A DNA stretch of 64,000 nucleotides from Gammaproteobacteria bacterium (lineage in GTDB: Bacteria > Pseudomonadota > Gammaproteobacteria > SZUA-140): assembly GCA_016712635.1 (NCBI GenBank), contig JADJQS010000006.1, positions 310,001 to 374,000 of the forward strand, read 5' to 3'. The notes below the pieces were generated by a model. It saw only the letters and a list, made by a program, of their open reading frames with translations. It was not told the DNA's origin and did not search any database. The position numbers and the translations under genes were made by a program. This document shows positions 1 through 8,900 of the stretch, one piece after another. Numbering within the stretch: the first letter of the stretch is position 1; each line of letters starts with the position of its first letter.

Positions 1-272
1 TGCGCATCGGCTTCTTCGCCGCCGCCAGCGACCTCGCCGACAAGGTGGCCGCCGGCATGCTCCCGCCGGAGCGGGCGGCGGTCGCGCCGCAACTGATCTT
101 CAACCTCCGCCTCGACGGCTGGATCGCGATCTTCTTCGCCGTCCTGCTGTGGGTGATCGTGCTCGACATGCTGAAGGTGTGCTACCGCCACCTCGCCGGC
201 AAGCCGTGCCCGCCGCTCAGCGAGTCGCCGCACATCCCGAGCCGCCTGGCCGAGGATTACGTGAGGGATTGA
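1..272 (+). CDS. cstA: Carbon starvation protein CstA, C-terminal end (partial)
   Basis: Only the last 90 or so residues are in the window; the open frame runs in from the left edge. The visible part has a soluble stretch, one strongly hydrophobic segment (about DGWIAIFFAVLLWVIVLDML) and a short polar tail, as at the C-terminus of the CstA/BtsT family of peptide and pyruvate transporters of the inner membrane. The call is supported mainly by the next gene, 2 bases downstream, which is a YbdD/YjiX protein. CstA-YbdD and BtsT-YjiX are known gene pairs in Enterobacteria. Identity beyond the family cannot be judged from a fragment. Confidence 0.75.
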   Translation, partial: RIGFFAAASDLADKVAAGMLPPERAAVAPQLIFNLRLDGWIAIFFAVLLWVIVLDMLKVCYRHLAGKPCPPLSESPHIPSRLAEDYVRD

Positions 273-274
273 GC

Positions 275-568
275 ATGTCAGGAGAGAAATTCAAGGAGAT
301 TCCAGGCCTGTCATCCCCGCGAAAGCGGGGATCCAGGCTGTGGAAGTTCAGCGGATTGCTGGATTCCCGCTTCCGCGGGAATGACGGAATTCGGTCCTCT
401 CTGAAGGCATTCTGGCGCGCGGTGCGCCAGCTCTCGGGCGACGACGCCTACGAACGCTACCTCGAGCATCATTCCATGCATCACGCCGACCAGCCGACGC
501 TCACCCGCGCCGAATTCTTCCGCCGCTGGCAGGAAGAGAAGTGGAGCGGTACCCGGCGCTGCTGCTGA
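275..568 (+). CDS. ybdD: YbdD/YjiX family protein with a repeat-derived N-terminal insert
   Basis: This 97-residue protein ends in the family signature: a DDAYERYLEHHSMHHADQP block, then TRAEFFRRWQEEKWSG and a terminal RRCC. It closely parallels E. coli YbdD, the small partner of CstA in pyruvate uptake. E. coli YbdD is about 65 residues. The extra length here comes from residues 13-37 (LSSPRKRGSR... to ...RFRGNDG), encoded entirely by a 76-bp palindromic repeat that lies in frame between the start codon and the conserved part. The ATG at 275 was chosen because it follows the cstA stop by 2 bases and I see no ATG or GTG between the repeat and the conserved helix SLKAFWRAVRQL. Whether the repeat-coded segment is tolerated or removed is unknown. 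Confidence 0.82.
   Translation: MSGEKFKEIPGLSSPRKRGSRLWKFSGLLDSRFRGNDGIRSSLKAFWRAVRQLSGDDAYERYLEHHSMHHADQPTLTRAEFFRRWQEEKWSGTRRCC
310..385 (+). repeat. 76-bp palindromic repeat, copy 1 (inside ybdD)
   Basis: It starts GTCATCCCCGCG and ends CCGCGGGAATGAC. Two GC-rich hairpins (one per end) are joined by a variable centre. Related copies lie at 15540-15639, 17953-18028 and 22183-22258; three of the four are 76 bp. The element has the form of a non-autonomous MITE or REP-type repeat. Here it reads through in frame with ybdD. Confidence 0.85.
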
Positions 569-579
569 GCAATGTGAAC

Positions 580-727
580 GGGGACAGATTTTAAAATCTG
601 TCCCCATGCCCGAACTGAAAGGGGACAGATTTAACAAGGGGGCCCCCGGCCCCGGGCGCGGGGGGGGGGGGGGGCCCCCCCCCGCCCCCCCGCGGGGGGG
701 GGGACAGATTTAAAAAAATCTGTCCCC
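580..727. repeat. GGGGACAGA palindromes, two complete copies and a half copy
   Basis: A 26-bp perfect palindrome built from GGGGACAGATTTT and its complement lies at 580-605. A lone half-site is at 621-634, and a second complete copy with a longer A-run centre is at 700-727. The same family recurs at 12336-12604, 18481-18570 and 26537-26621. Such repeats are commonly spread by REP-associated tyrosine transposases (RAYTs), but no RAYT gene is in this window. Confidence 0.85.
638..699. other. Poly-G/poly-C low-complexity stretch, probable artefact
   Basis: About 60 bases consist almost only of runs of G and C, including a run of 14 or more G followed by C runs and more G. It sits exactly between two copies of a palindromic repeat. 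No biological feature I know looks like this. It resembles the poly-G of two-colour Illumina chemistry or a bad gap fill, so the join between ybdD and the genes to the right may not be real. The remaining sequence from 728 to about 1020 shows no gene. Confidence 0.7.
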
Positions 728-1041
728 AGGTGGTTTATCAGGGACGGGTTTCATAATCCCTCCCCAGTTGTCCTGCAGACTAGGCTGAATCGGAACCAGG
801 GCCGCATGGCCCTGCAGCCTGGAACAGCGACACGGGCCTTCGAAGGGGCCTGATCGGGTGACAAAACCGGCAATATTTCATCAACATCGAATCCAGCAGG
901 TTGACTGCAGCGGGGCTGCCGGCATCGGCCAACGAAGGCCAGACGGCGTCGCTGTGAGCGATGAACGCTCCTCTCCGGGAGGTTAAGCATCTCAGGGATC
1001 ATCCGATAACTTTGCTGTGATATGTGCCCCGGCGGGAATTC

Positions 1042-2820
1042 ATGGCGAAGCTGTCCGTTGATCAAATGCTTCATCGAGCGAAGTCGCATGAGCGTAAAGG
1101 CGAGTTCGAGGAGGCGCGCGCTTTATATAAGGGTGTGCTCCAGGACTTTCCGGGCAACACGCGCGCCAGGCAGGCGCTCGTCCAACTGGGCGTGGCCGGC
1201 CAGTCGGCAGATACCGGCCGGAACCCGCCGCAGGAAACGCTCGATCACCTCATGGGCCTCTATGACCAGGGCCAGCACGCCGCCGTAGCCGAACAGGCGC
1301 TCGGGCTGACGCCGGCATTCCCCGATTCGTTCGTGCTGTGGAACCTGCTGGGGGCCTCCGGCGCACAAGTCGGGAGGAGAGACATCGCCGAGAAGGCGTT
1401 TCGCCGCGCCTCCGAACTCAACCCGGCGTTCCCCGACGCGCACAGCAATCTCGGCAATATCCTGAAGGAGCAGGGCAGGCTCGACGAGGCCGCCGCCTGC
1501 TATGTCCGCGCGCTCGAACTGAACCCCGACTTCGCCGCCGCCCACAACAACCTCGGCAATGTGCTCAGGGGCCAGGGCAGGCTCGACGAGGCGGTCGCCA
1601 GTTTCTCCCGTGCGCTCGCGCTGAAGCCGTACTTCGTCGATGCGCACTGCAATCTGTTCGAGCTCCATGAAAAATCCAATCAACTGGATGCGGCACGCGA
1701 CGCGATAGAGGCGATGCAGCGGGCGTTCCCGCTGCTGCCGGCGGAATTGAAGCTGCGGAAGGCGATCTATCACTTCAGGATGAAGGAATACGACGCGGTG
1801 ATCGCGGAGATCCGCGGGATAGGCGATGGCATCCTCAGGGGGAACCAGGAAATCCGCCGGCTCGAACTGCTTTCCAAGGCGCTCGAGAAGGCCAATCACT
1901 TCAACGATGCCTTCCTGTACATGCACAGGATGAACGCGCTGATCGTGTCCACGTACCGGGAGCTGGACGAACCGGCATCGAGGTATCTGGAGCATATCGA
2001 GGCAAGGAGGCTCGACCTGCAGTCCGCCAGCCGGGAACGGCCGGCCGTAAGGGCGCATGACAATCAGGACGAGCCCGTCTTCCTGGTCGGCTTTCCGAGA
2101 TCCGGCACCACCTTGCTCGACACGTTCCTCCGCGGCCACCCGGAGGTCGAGGTCATCGAGGAAAAACCGATGATGGCGCTGTCGGCCTCTCATATTGGAG
2201 AATTCAGGCCGCTGGCGCAGATCGAGGCGCTGGGTGATGAGGAATTGAGCCTGATGCGCAGGCTCTATTTCGGCGAGCTGAAGAAACACGTCCGGTCGGA
2301 AGGCAGGAATATCATCATCGATAAATTCCCGCTGAACCTCGTCTATGCGCCGGAGATGCACGCCCTGTTTCCGAATGCCCGCTACATCCTGGCGCTGCGG
2401 CACCCGCTCGACTGCATGCTGAGCAACTACAAGCAGAACTTCCGCCTGAACGCGCCGATGTACCTGATGTCGGACCTCATGCGGGCGTCGGCGCTGTACG
2501 ACAACGCGATGTCCATCTTCCGCCTCTGCCAGGAGCGCTACGACCTGCGCGTGCACAATGTGCGCTACGAAGACCTGACGCATGACGCCGAGGGCGTCAT
2601 CCGGTCCCTCGTCTCGTTCCTGGGCATGGAATGGGACAGCGGCGTGCTGGATCACAAGCAAACCGCCCGGCAACGGCGGATGATCGACACCCCCAGCTAC
2701 AGCCAGGTCGTGGAAGACGTATACAAGGACTCCACCCACCTGTGGAAGCGGTATGAGGCGCACCTCAAGCCGTTTATCCCCAGGATGAAGTATTGGATGG
2801 ATCAGTTCGGGTATATATAG
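1042..2820 (+). CDS. TPR-repeat sulfotransferase
   Basis: This 592-residue protein has two parts. Residues 1 to about 230 are tetratricopeptide repeats; two near-perfect ones read AHSNLGNILKEQGRLDEAA and AHNNLGNVLRGQGRLDEAV. From about residue 345 it is a PAPS-dependent sulfotransferase: the 5'-phosphosulfate loop is VGFPRSGTTLLDTFLRGHP near residue 350, and the 3'-phosphate region RYILALRHPLDCMLSNY is near 446. The family transfers sulfate from PAPS to protein tyrosines, glycans or small molecules; the acceptor here cannot be told. The ATG at 1042 is preferred over a GTG six codons upstream. Neither has a strong ribosome binding site. No signal peptide is seen, so it is probably cytosolic. 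Confidence 0.88.
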   Translation: MAKLSVDQMLHRAKSHERKGEFEEARALYKGVLQDFPGNTRARQALVQLGVAGQSADTGRNPPQETLDHLMGLYDQGQHAAVAEQALGLTPAFPDSFVLWNLLGASGAQVGRRDIAEKAFRRASELNPAFPDAHSNLGNILKEQGRLDEAAACYVRALELNPDFAAAHNNLGNVLRGQGRLDEAVASFSRALALKPYFVDAHCNLFELHEKSNQLDAARDAIEAMQRAFPLLPAELKLRKAIYHFRMKEYDAVIAEIRGIGDGILRGNQEIRRLELLSKALEKANHFNDAFLYMHRMNALIVSTYRELDEPASRYLEHIEARRLDLQSASRERPAVRAHDNQDEPVFLVGFPRSGTTLLDTFLRGHPEVEVIEEKPMMALSASHIGEFRPLAQIEALGDEELSLMRRLYFGELKKHVRSEGRNIIIDKFPLNLVYAPEMHALFPNARYILALRHPLDCMLSNYKQNFRLNAPMYLMSDLMRASALYDNAMSIFRLCQERYDLRVHNVRYEDLTHDAEGVIRSLVSFLGMEWDSGVLDHKQTARQRRMIDTPSYSQVVEDVYKDSTHLWKRYEAHLKPFIPRMKYWMDQFGYI

Positions 2821-2945
2821 TATTTTCAAGGCTTCCCGGCCTTGAGTTCGGTATCCCCTCCAGTTCCAGCTCGCAGGTCGGGTTGAATAAAAACAAGCCC
2901 GACGTCGGCGGAACACAGATCCATCCCGTAATATCCAAGATGCAA

Positions 2946-3893
2946 ATGAAACGGATCCTGCTCATTCTCGGAATGCCCTGGCTTCTGTCCGCGTGCGACA
3001 GCGAACCGCCGCGGCAGTATCAGGGCTACGCGGAAGGGGAATACATTCTGGTCGCCTCGCCCGAGGCCGGCATACTGGAGGAACTCGCGGTGCAGCGCGG
3101 CGAACAGGTCGAGGCGGAGGGCCAGCTGTTCACGCTCGAGCAGCGCAACGAGGCGGCGGGTCGGCAGCAGGCGGCGGCACAGCTCCGTCTCGCGCAGGCG
3201 CGGTTGGACAACCTGGGCAAGGGCCTGCGCTCGCCCGAGATCGACGCGCTACGCGCCGCGGCGGACCAGGCCGAGGCCGCGCGCAAGCTGGCCGAGATTC
3301 AATTGAAACGCGACCGCGAGCTGCTGGCGAAGAATTTCGTCGCGCCCGACCGCATCGACGAGGATGAGACCGCGCTTGCGAGTGCCGTGGCGCAGGTACA
3401 GGAGGCGCAGGCACGGTTGGCGCTGGCGAAGGAGAGCCTGGGCCGTTCCGGCGAACTCGAGGCGGCGCGCGCGGAGGTGGAGTCCGCGAAGGCCGCGCTC
3501 GCGCAGGCCGACTGGCGGCTCGAACAGAAGTCGCGCCGCGCGCCGCAGGCCGGGCTGATCCACGACACCTTCTTCGTGGAAGGGGAGTGGGTGCCGGCGG
3601 GCAAGCCGGTGGTCAGCCTGCTGCCGCCCGGCAACGTCAAGCTGCGATTCTTCGTGCCCGAGCCGGTGGTCGGCGGCCTGCGCGTGGGGCAGAAAATCAA
3701 GGCGACGTGCGACGGCTGCGGCGCCGCGCTCGAGGCCGCAATCAGCTATGTCTCGCCCGCCGCCGAGTTCACACCGCCGGTGATCTACAGTCGAGAGGCG
3801 CGCGAGAAGCTGGTGTTCATGATCGAGGCGCGGCCGAGTCCGGCCGATGCCGCGCGCCTGAAGCCCGGCCAGCCGGTGGATGTCAGCCTGTGA
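2946..3893 (+). CDS. HlyD/YbhG-type membrane fusion lipoprotein of an ABC exporter
   Basis: The 315-residue protein begins with a lipoprotein signal peptide ending in the lipobox LLSAC, so the mature protein should be anchored by a lipidated Cys in the periplasm. It then shows a biotinyl-lipoyl-like half (EGEYILVASPEAGILEEL), a long Ala/Glu/Arg-rich alpha-hairpin (about residues 65-195), the second lipoyl half and a beta-barrel. This is the layout of periplasmic adaptor subunits. It overlaps the ABC ATPase gene by 4 bases and forms an operon with it and the permease, like ybhG-ybhF-ybhSR of E. coli. An ATG two codons earlier (2940) is an equally possible start. The substrate is unknown. Confidence 0.87.
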   Translation: MKRILLILGMPWLLSACDSEPPRQYQGYAEGEYILVASPEAGILEELAVQRGEQVEAEGQLFTLEQRNEAAGRQQAAAQLRLAQARLDNLGKGLRSPEIDALRAAADQAEAARKLAEIQLKRDRELLAKNFVAPDRIDEDETALASAVAQVQEAQARLALAKESLGRSGELEAARAEVESAKAALAQADWRLEQKSRRAPQAGLIHDTFFVEGEWVPAGKPVVSLLPPGNVKLRFFVPEPVVGGLRVGQKIKATCDGCGAALEAAISYVSPAAEFTPPVIYSREAREKLVFMIEARPSPADAARLKPGQPVDVSL

Positions 3894-4813
3894 ACGACGC
3901 GCTCGCCATCGACGTGCGCGGGCTCAACAAGCACTTCGGCGACAAGCACGTGGTGAAGGACTTCTCGCTGCAGGTGAAGCCCGGCGAGATCTTCGGCTTT
4001 CTCGGCCCCAACGGCAGCGGCAAGACCACCTCGATCCGCATGCTGTGCGGCCTGCTCACCCCCGACAGCGGCAGCGGCACCTGCCTCGGCTACGACGTCG
4101 TGCGCCAGACGCGCGCGATCAAGCGCGAGGTCGGCTACATGACGCAGCGCTTCTCGCTGTGGGAAGACCTCACCATCCGCGAGAACCTCGATTTCATCGC
4201 GCGCATGTACGGTATGTCCGACCGCCGCGCGGCGGTGACGCGCGCGCTCGACGAGCTCGGCCTCACCTCGCGGCAGAACCAGCTTTCCGGGACGCTGTCC
4301 GGCGGCTGGAAACAGCGTCTCGCGCTCGCCGCCTGCATGATGCACGAGCCCAGGCTGCTGCTGCTCGACGAGCCGACCGCCGGCGTCGATCCCAAGGCGC
4401 GGCGCGACTTCTGGCAGGAGATCCACGCGCTCGCTGCCCGCGGCATTTCGGTGCTGGTCTCCACCCACTACATGGACGAGGCCGAGCGCTGCCATCGCCT
4501 TGCCTACATCTCCTACGGCTCGCTGCTGTCCAGCGGCACCGTGGACGAGGTGATCGCGCAGTCGCCGCTGGAGAGCTGGGTGGTGCACGGGCCGGACCTG
4601 GCGCAGCTCGAGCGGCAATTGCGCGGCCTGCCCGGCATCGCCCAGGTGACGCCCTTCGGCAACACGCTGCACGTGGCGGGCGTCGACGCCGCCGCGCTCC
4701 AGATCGCCATCGCGCCGTTCCGCGCCGACGCGAAATACCGCTGGGAGCGCAGCGCGGCGACGCTGGAGGACGTCTTCATCCACCTGATGGACGGCGCGGG
4801 CGGTTCCCGATGA
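3890..4813 (+). CDS. ABC transporter ATP-binding protein (YbhF/CcmA-like)
   Basis: This is a 307-residue single-domain ATPase: Walker A GPNGSGKTT, Q-loop YMTQRFSLWEDLTIRENL, signature LSGGWKQRLALA, Walker B LLLLDEPTAGVDP and the switch histidine in STHYMDEAERC. The C-terminal 90 residues form the usual extension of ABC-2-type exporters. It starts at GTG 3890, overlapping the stop of the adaptor gene (GTGA), and its own stop overlaps the permease ATG (ATGA), which indicates translational coupling. E. coli YbhF has two fused ATPase domains; here there is one, so the transporter would work as a homodimer. The signature has W where E or Q is common (LSGGWKQ), a known variant in this subfamily. 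Confidence 0.92.
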   Translation: MNDALAIDVRGLNKHFGDKHVVKDFSLQVKPGEIFGFLGPNGSGKTTSIRMLCGLLTPDSGSGTCLGYDVVRQTRAIKREVGYMTQRFSLWEDLTIRENLDFIARMYGMSDRRAAVTRALDELGLTSRQNQLSGTLSGGWKQRLALAACMMHEPRLLLLDEPTAGVDPKARRDFWQEIHALAARGISVLVSTHYMDEAERCHRLAYISYGSLLSSGTVDEVIAQSPLESWVVHGPDLAQLERQLRGLPGIAQVTPFGNTLHVAGVDAAALQIAIAPFRADAKYRWERSAATLEDVFIHLMDGAGGSR

Positions 4814-5949
4814 GGCTCGACGGCTTTTCCCTGCGCCGCTGGGTCGGCATCATGGTGAAGGAGTTCACCCAGCTCCGCCGCGACCGCCTGACCTTCGGCA
4901 TGATCATCGGCATCCCGGTCATGCAGCTGCTGCTGTTCGGCTTCGCCATCAACGCCGACCCGAAATCCTTGCCGACGGCGGTGCTGTCGCAGGACAACAG
5001 CCAGGTCGCGCGCACGCTGGTCAGCGCGCTGCAGGCGAGCCAGTACTTCAGGGTGGTGCGGCACGCCGAGAGCGAAGAGGAGCTGGACACCCTGTTCGCA
5101 CACGGCGAGGCGCAGTTCGCGCTGACCATCCCGCCCGGTTTCGAGCGCGGCCTGATGCGCGGCGAGCGCCCGGCGCTGCTGCTGGAGGCGGACGCGACCG
5201 ATCCCACCGCGACCGCCAACGCGCTCGGCGCGCTGAACGGCATCGCCAGGAGCGCGCTGGCGCACGACCTCAAAGGCGTGCTCGCCGACCGGGCGCCGGA
5301 AGAGCTGCCGGTGGACCTGCGCGTGCAGCGCCGCTACAACCCGGAGGGCATCACCGCCTACAACATCGTGCCCGGCCTGCTCGGCGTGATCCTCACCATG
5401 ACCATGATCCTGATGACCGGGCTCGCGATGACGCGCGAGCGCGAGCGCGGCACCTTCGAGAACCTGCTCGCGACGCCGGCGCTGCCCATCGAGGTGATGA
5501 CCGGCAAGATCGTGCCCTACATCCTGATTGGCCTGATCCAGGTGACGCTGATCCTGCTCGCCGCGCGCTTCATCTTCTTCGTCCCGATGGTGGGCAGCCT
5601 GCTGCTGCTCTACTGCGTGGTGCTGGTGTTCATCGCCGCCAACCTGACGCTGGGCATCACCTTCAGCTCCATCGCCCGCAACCAGTTGCAGGCGATGCAG
5701 ATGACGTTCTTCTTCTTCCTGCCGTCGATCCTGCTGTCCGGTTTCATGTTTCCCTTCCGTGGCATGCCCGAATGGGCGCAAGCCATTGGCAACGTGCTGC
5801 CGCTGACGCACTTCCTGCAGCTCGTGCGCGGCATCCTGCTCAAGGGCGATACGCTGCACGAACTGTGGCCGCAGCTGTGGCCGATACTCGCCTTCATGGC
5901 AGCGGTGCTGGGGCTGGGATTGAGGTTTTATAAGCGGACACTGGACTAG
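4810..5949 (+). CDS. ABC-2 type exporter permease (YbhS/YbhR-like)
   Basis: A 379-residue inner-membrane protein. One transmembrane segment lies near the N-terminus (about residues 30-50, after VKEFTQLRRDRLTFG), followed by a large periplasmic domain of about 130 residues. Five or so transmembrane segments then span about residues 190 to 375. The motif RERERGTFENLLATP lies between the second and third segments, as in ABC2_membrane_3 proteins. It is the last gene of the adaptor-ATPase-permease operon. The AT-rich island begins directly after its stop codon, so the gene's natural downstream neighbour has probably been displaced. Confidence 0.9.
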   Translation: MRLDGFSLRRWVGIMVKEFTQLRRDRLTFGMIIGIPVMQLLLFGFAINADPKSLPTAVLSQDNSQVARTLVSALQASQYFRVVRHAESEEELDTLFAHGEAQFALTIPPGFERGLMRGERPALLLEADATDPTATANALGALNGIARSALAHDLKGVLADRAPEELPVDLRVQRRYNPEGITAYNIVPGLLGVILTMTMILMTGLAMTRERERGTFENLLATPALPIEVMTGKIVPYILIGLIQVTLILLAARFIFFVPMVGSLLLLYCVVLVFIAANLTLGITFSSIARNQLQAMQMTFFFFLPSILLSGFMFPFRGMPEWAQAIGNVLPLTHFLQLVRGILLKGDTLHELWPQLWPILAFMAAVLGLGLRFYKRTLD

Positions 5950-8900
5950 AGGAAGGCACTCTTCTTTTCATGCGGCGGCTAACCAATTGTCCTTAGGTTG
6001 ATTGCCTGGATTGCATATTTGTCCCTCACAGTCATTAGAGATATAGGTTATTAAGTAAAATGCCAGATAACTCTATGTTCTTTGTATATTAAGATATATT
6101 GTTAACTAATATAGACCTTTATATTCCGTTAAATCCACGATGCAACCAGATCTTCCAGAAGAAAGCGAAAGCCAAGAAATAGGCCAACATGCAGTTATCG
6201 CATTCCGTGGTTTACACCCAGTTGATTGGAGAGTAACCCAAACCGATGGCGATACTGATGCAGGCCTTGACATGCAGATACAGTTAGTAAATCAGAGAAG
6301 ATATAAGGGAATATTCAATGCACAAATAAAAGGTTCAAGACAACAAAGGGAAGATGGGAAAAATAAAAAACTTAATGCAGATGGAACCTTCATTTCTGTA
6401 AACGTTAGCTTATCAACGCTGAATTATTATCTTCGTGTAGGTAATCCTGTGATGTTAGTTTTTGTCGATCTAACCGTCGACCCAAATCCACGAAAGTGTA
6501 AAGCATATTATCTTTGGCTGAATGAGGAACTCGATGAACTTCGAGGCGACCACCATTCTCTAGATCATCTACATAAAGCTAATCACATCTTTCGAATGCC
6601 CGTTACTAACTCTTTAGATGATACCACTAATGTGGTGGATTACTTGATGCATGAGCAAGATAAGCGCCTCAGACTCAATTCGTTATATACCGTTATAAGC
6701 TCACACGTAGAAGATCCAACAACTGCCATAGGTCAGCTAGGTAACAAATTTTCTTCTACGCCGATCGCACTAGCATCTATCACAGCCGAAGTGGATAGCC
6801 CGTGGATAGATGCTCCACATGGTAGTATCGCAAAACAACTTCATGTCATATCTAATTTACTATCTTCAAATAATTTAGATCTTTCATCTGATGAGCTAGA
6901 TAGAATTAGTCAAAGAATTAGTGAGGCTAGCGATCACGAACTTGCAGAATATTACTTTCAAATGGCTCGATTGCTAGATTTGATGGGAAAATATTCCGAA
7001 GCATTACCAAAATATGAGATCGCACATAGTAAGTACCCTTCAATAAGGAAGTATCATCTTGGCTTGCTTGAGTCTAGATTGCTTTCACAATATGGTAATA
7101 AACAAGAAGAGCAGATTTTATTAAATCAGATTCTAGAAAAGACAGGGCCAGAGTACGCGCGATTAAAGGCTAAATTATATGCTCTCCTAGGTTCATATGA
7201 AAAAGCATTAGAAGTCTTAGGGAGTGAAGATGATAATGAGGTATTTGTTTCTCGAGCACTCGTCTCCTTCTTAAAGAAAGACTACGAAAGTTGCGCCCGA
7301 TATTGTGAGAATGAGTTATTACGGGCAGGAATTACAAAGCGTCAACAATTAACCCTTCTAGAATTTAAATCACGATCCTATTTCATTATTGGCATGGGTC
7401 GGTCTATCGATGATAACACCGATGAAATCTACCCATTTTCTGGCGTGCCAGGCATGATTGTTGAAATTATGCGTAAAGCATGGAGTGGTTTTAAGTTAGC
7501 ATAGGATGTTGCTCAACAACTAGGTTACCCGCAGGAAACTGAATATTTATTACTTGATGCTTCATGCATACTCAGTTTGTTTTTCGATGATAAAGAGGAT
7601 TTCTATAGGCATTTGATGCACTTTTCAAAAGTCCGCCAAAACTCAACATACATACAAGAAACACTTTTAAAATACGCTGCCAATAATAATGATTATGACA
7701 TAGCTTATGAACAACTATTAAAGTTACCTCTTAATCCGTCAGTTATAGTGCACAAGATATTAATACTATACCAACAATCGAACAAAAGACTTGTTGTTAG
7801 TACCGCGTTAGAGCACAAAACCGAACTGTTAAGTGCGATGCCGAATAACCTCGACATCGCACTGGCAATTGCTGCGGAGTGTGCAGATGATTTGATTCTT
7901 TCTAAAGAGAGGGACGAATTATTATATACGCTTGAACTTCTACCAAATGGTAGGGCGATGCTGGCTATTCATCGCCTTATGTCGACAATCAAAAATAATA
8001 TACTAAGCGTACCAGAAGCAATAGATGAGCTATGGAAAGTATATGAAGAGGGGGAAATAGATAAACAAGTACTAGCACAATTATTTGATCATTTAGATAT
8101 CACAGATAGCGTACAAGCGAGCAAAGCAATTCGAGTTGCAAAGAACATCTCAGAACAGCGTCAATTTACTGAGCGGGAAGCAACTCGACTATGTCAAGCG
8201 TGGTCAACCGTCTCAGGGTGGACTGAAATCGTATCAATAACCACAGAAGCACTTCTACGATTTGATGAGTCAATACGACTAAAAGCAATTAAGGCGCTTG
8301 CATTAGATGAGCTCGGTCATACTCCCGAAGCTTTAGAAATACTTGAACAAGTTATACATACCAATAAGTTTGATCCGTATGCTTTCGAATTATATGCACA
8401 AATAGCATCGCGATGTGGATTAACAAATAAATCTTTGAATCTGTTTGAAAGACTACTTGAACATTCCGACGAGAAAATTAAGAAAGCAAACATCTTGCGG
8501 ATTATGTTTTTGCTAGAAACTAGCCTTGATACAGAAAGTAATCGTTTATTGGATATATGTTCACGTTACGGCGAAGTAAATAACAAGGATGATGAAATTG
8601 AAGAAGGTGGATTTCTCCAAATGTTTTTTGCCGCAACTATTAGCGATAAAGTTACTCCAAGCAGTGAACAACTTAGTAACTTCCATAGTCGTTTGGCAGA
8701 ATTTCAAAGAAAATTTCCAAAATCTGGGTTTATGAGAGCAGTTTCTTTTAATAATGATTCACCTGAAGAATTCTTAGAGCTGCTCAAAGAAATATCTGGC
8801 ATGACCGAAGAAAAGCGTAGGTGGTATCTCCGTCATGAAAATTTATTAAGAGCTGGACTACTTCCTATACCATTCTGTCTGAGGCCAAAAGTAATATTAA

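Noticed and set aside
1123..2916. 597-codon minus-strand frame opposite the TPR-sulfotransferase
   Set aside because: The plus strand carries clear TPR and PAPS motifs; the minus product matches nothing.
6080..6139. Sigma-70 promoter for the DUF4365-TPR-PIN gene
   Set aside because: Several TATA-like words occur, but in such AT-rich sequence none has a convincing -35 partner at the right spacing.
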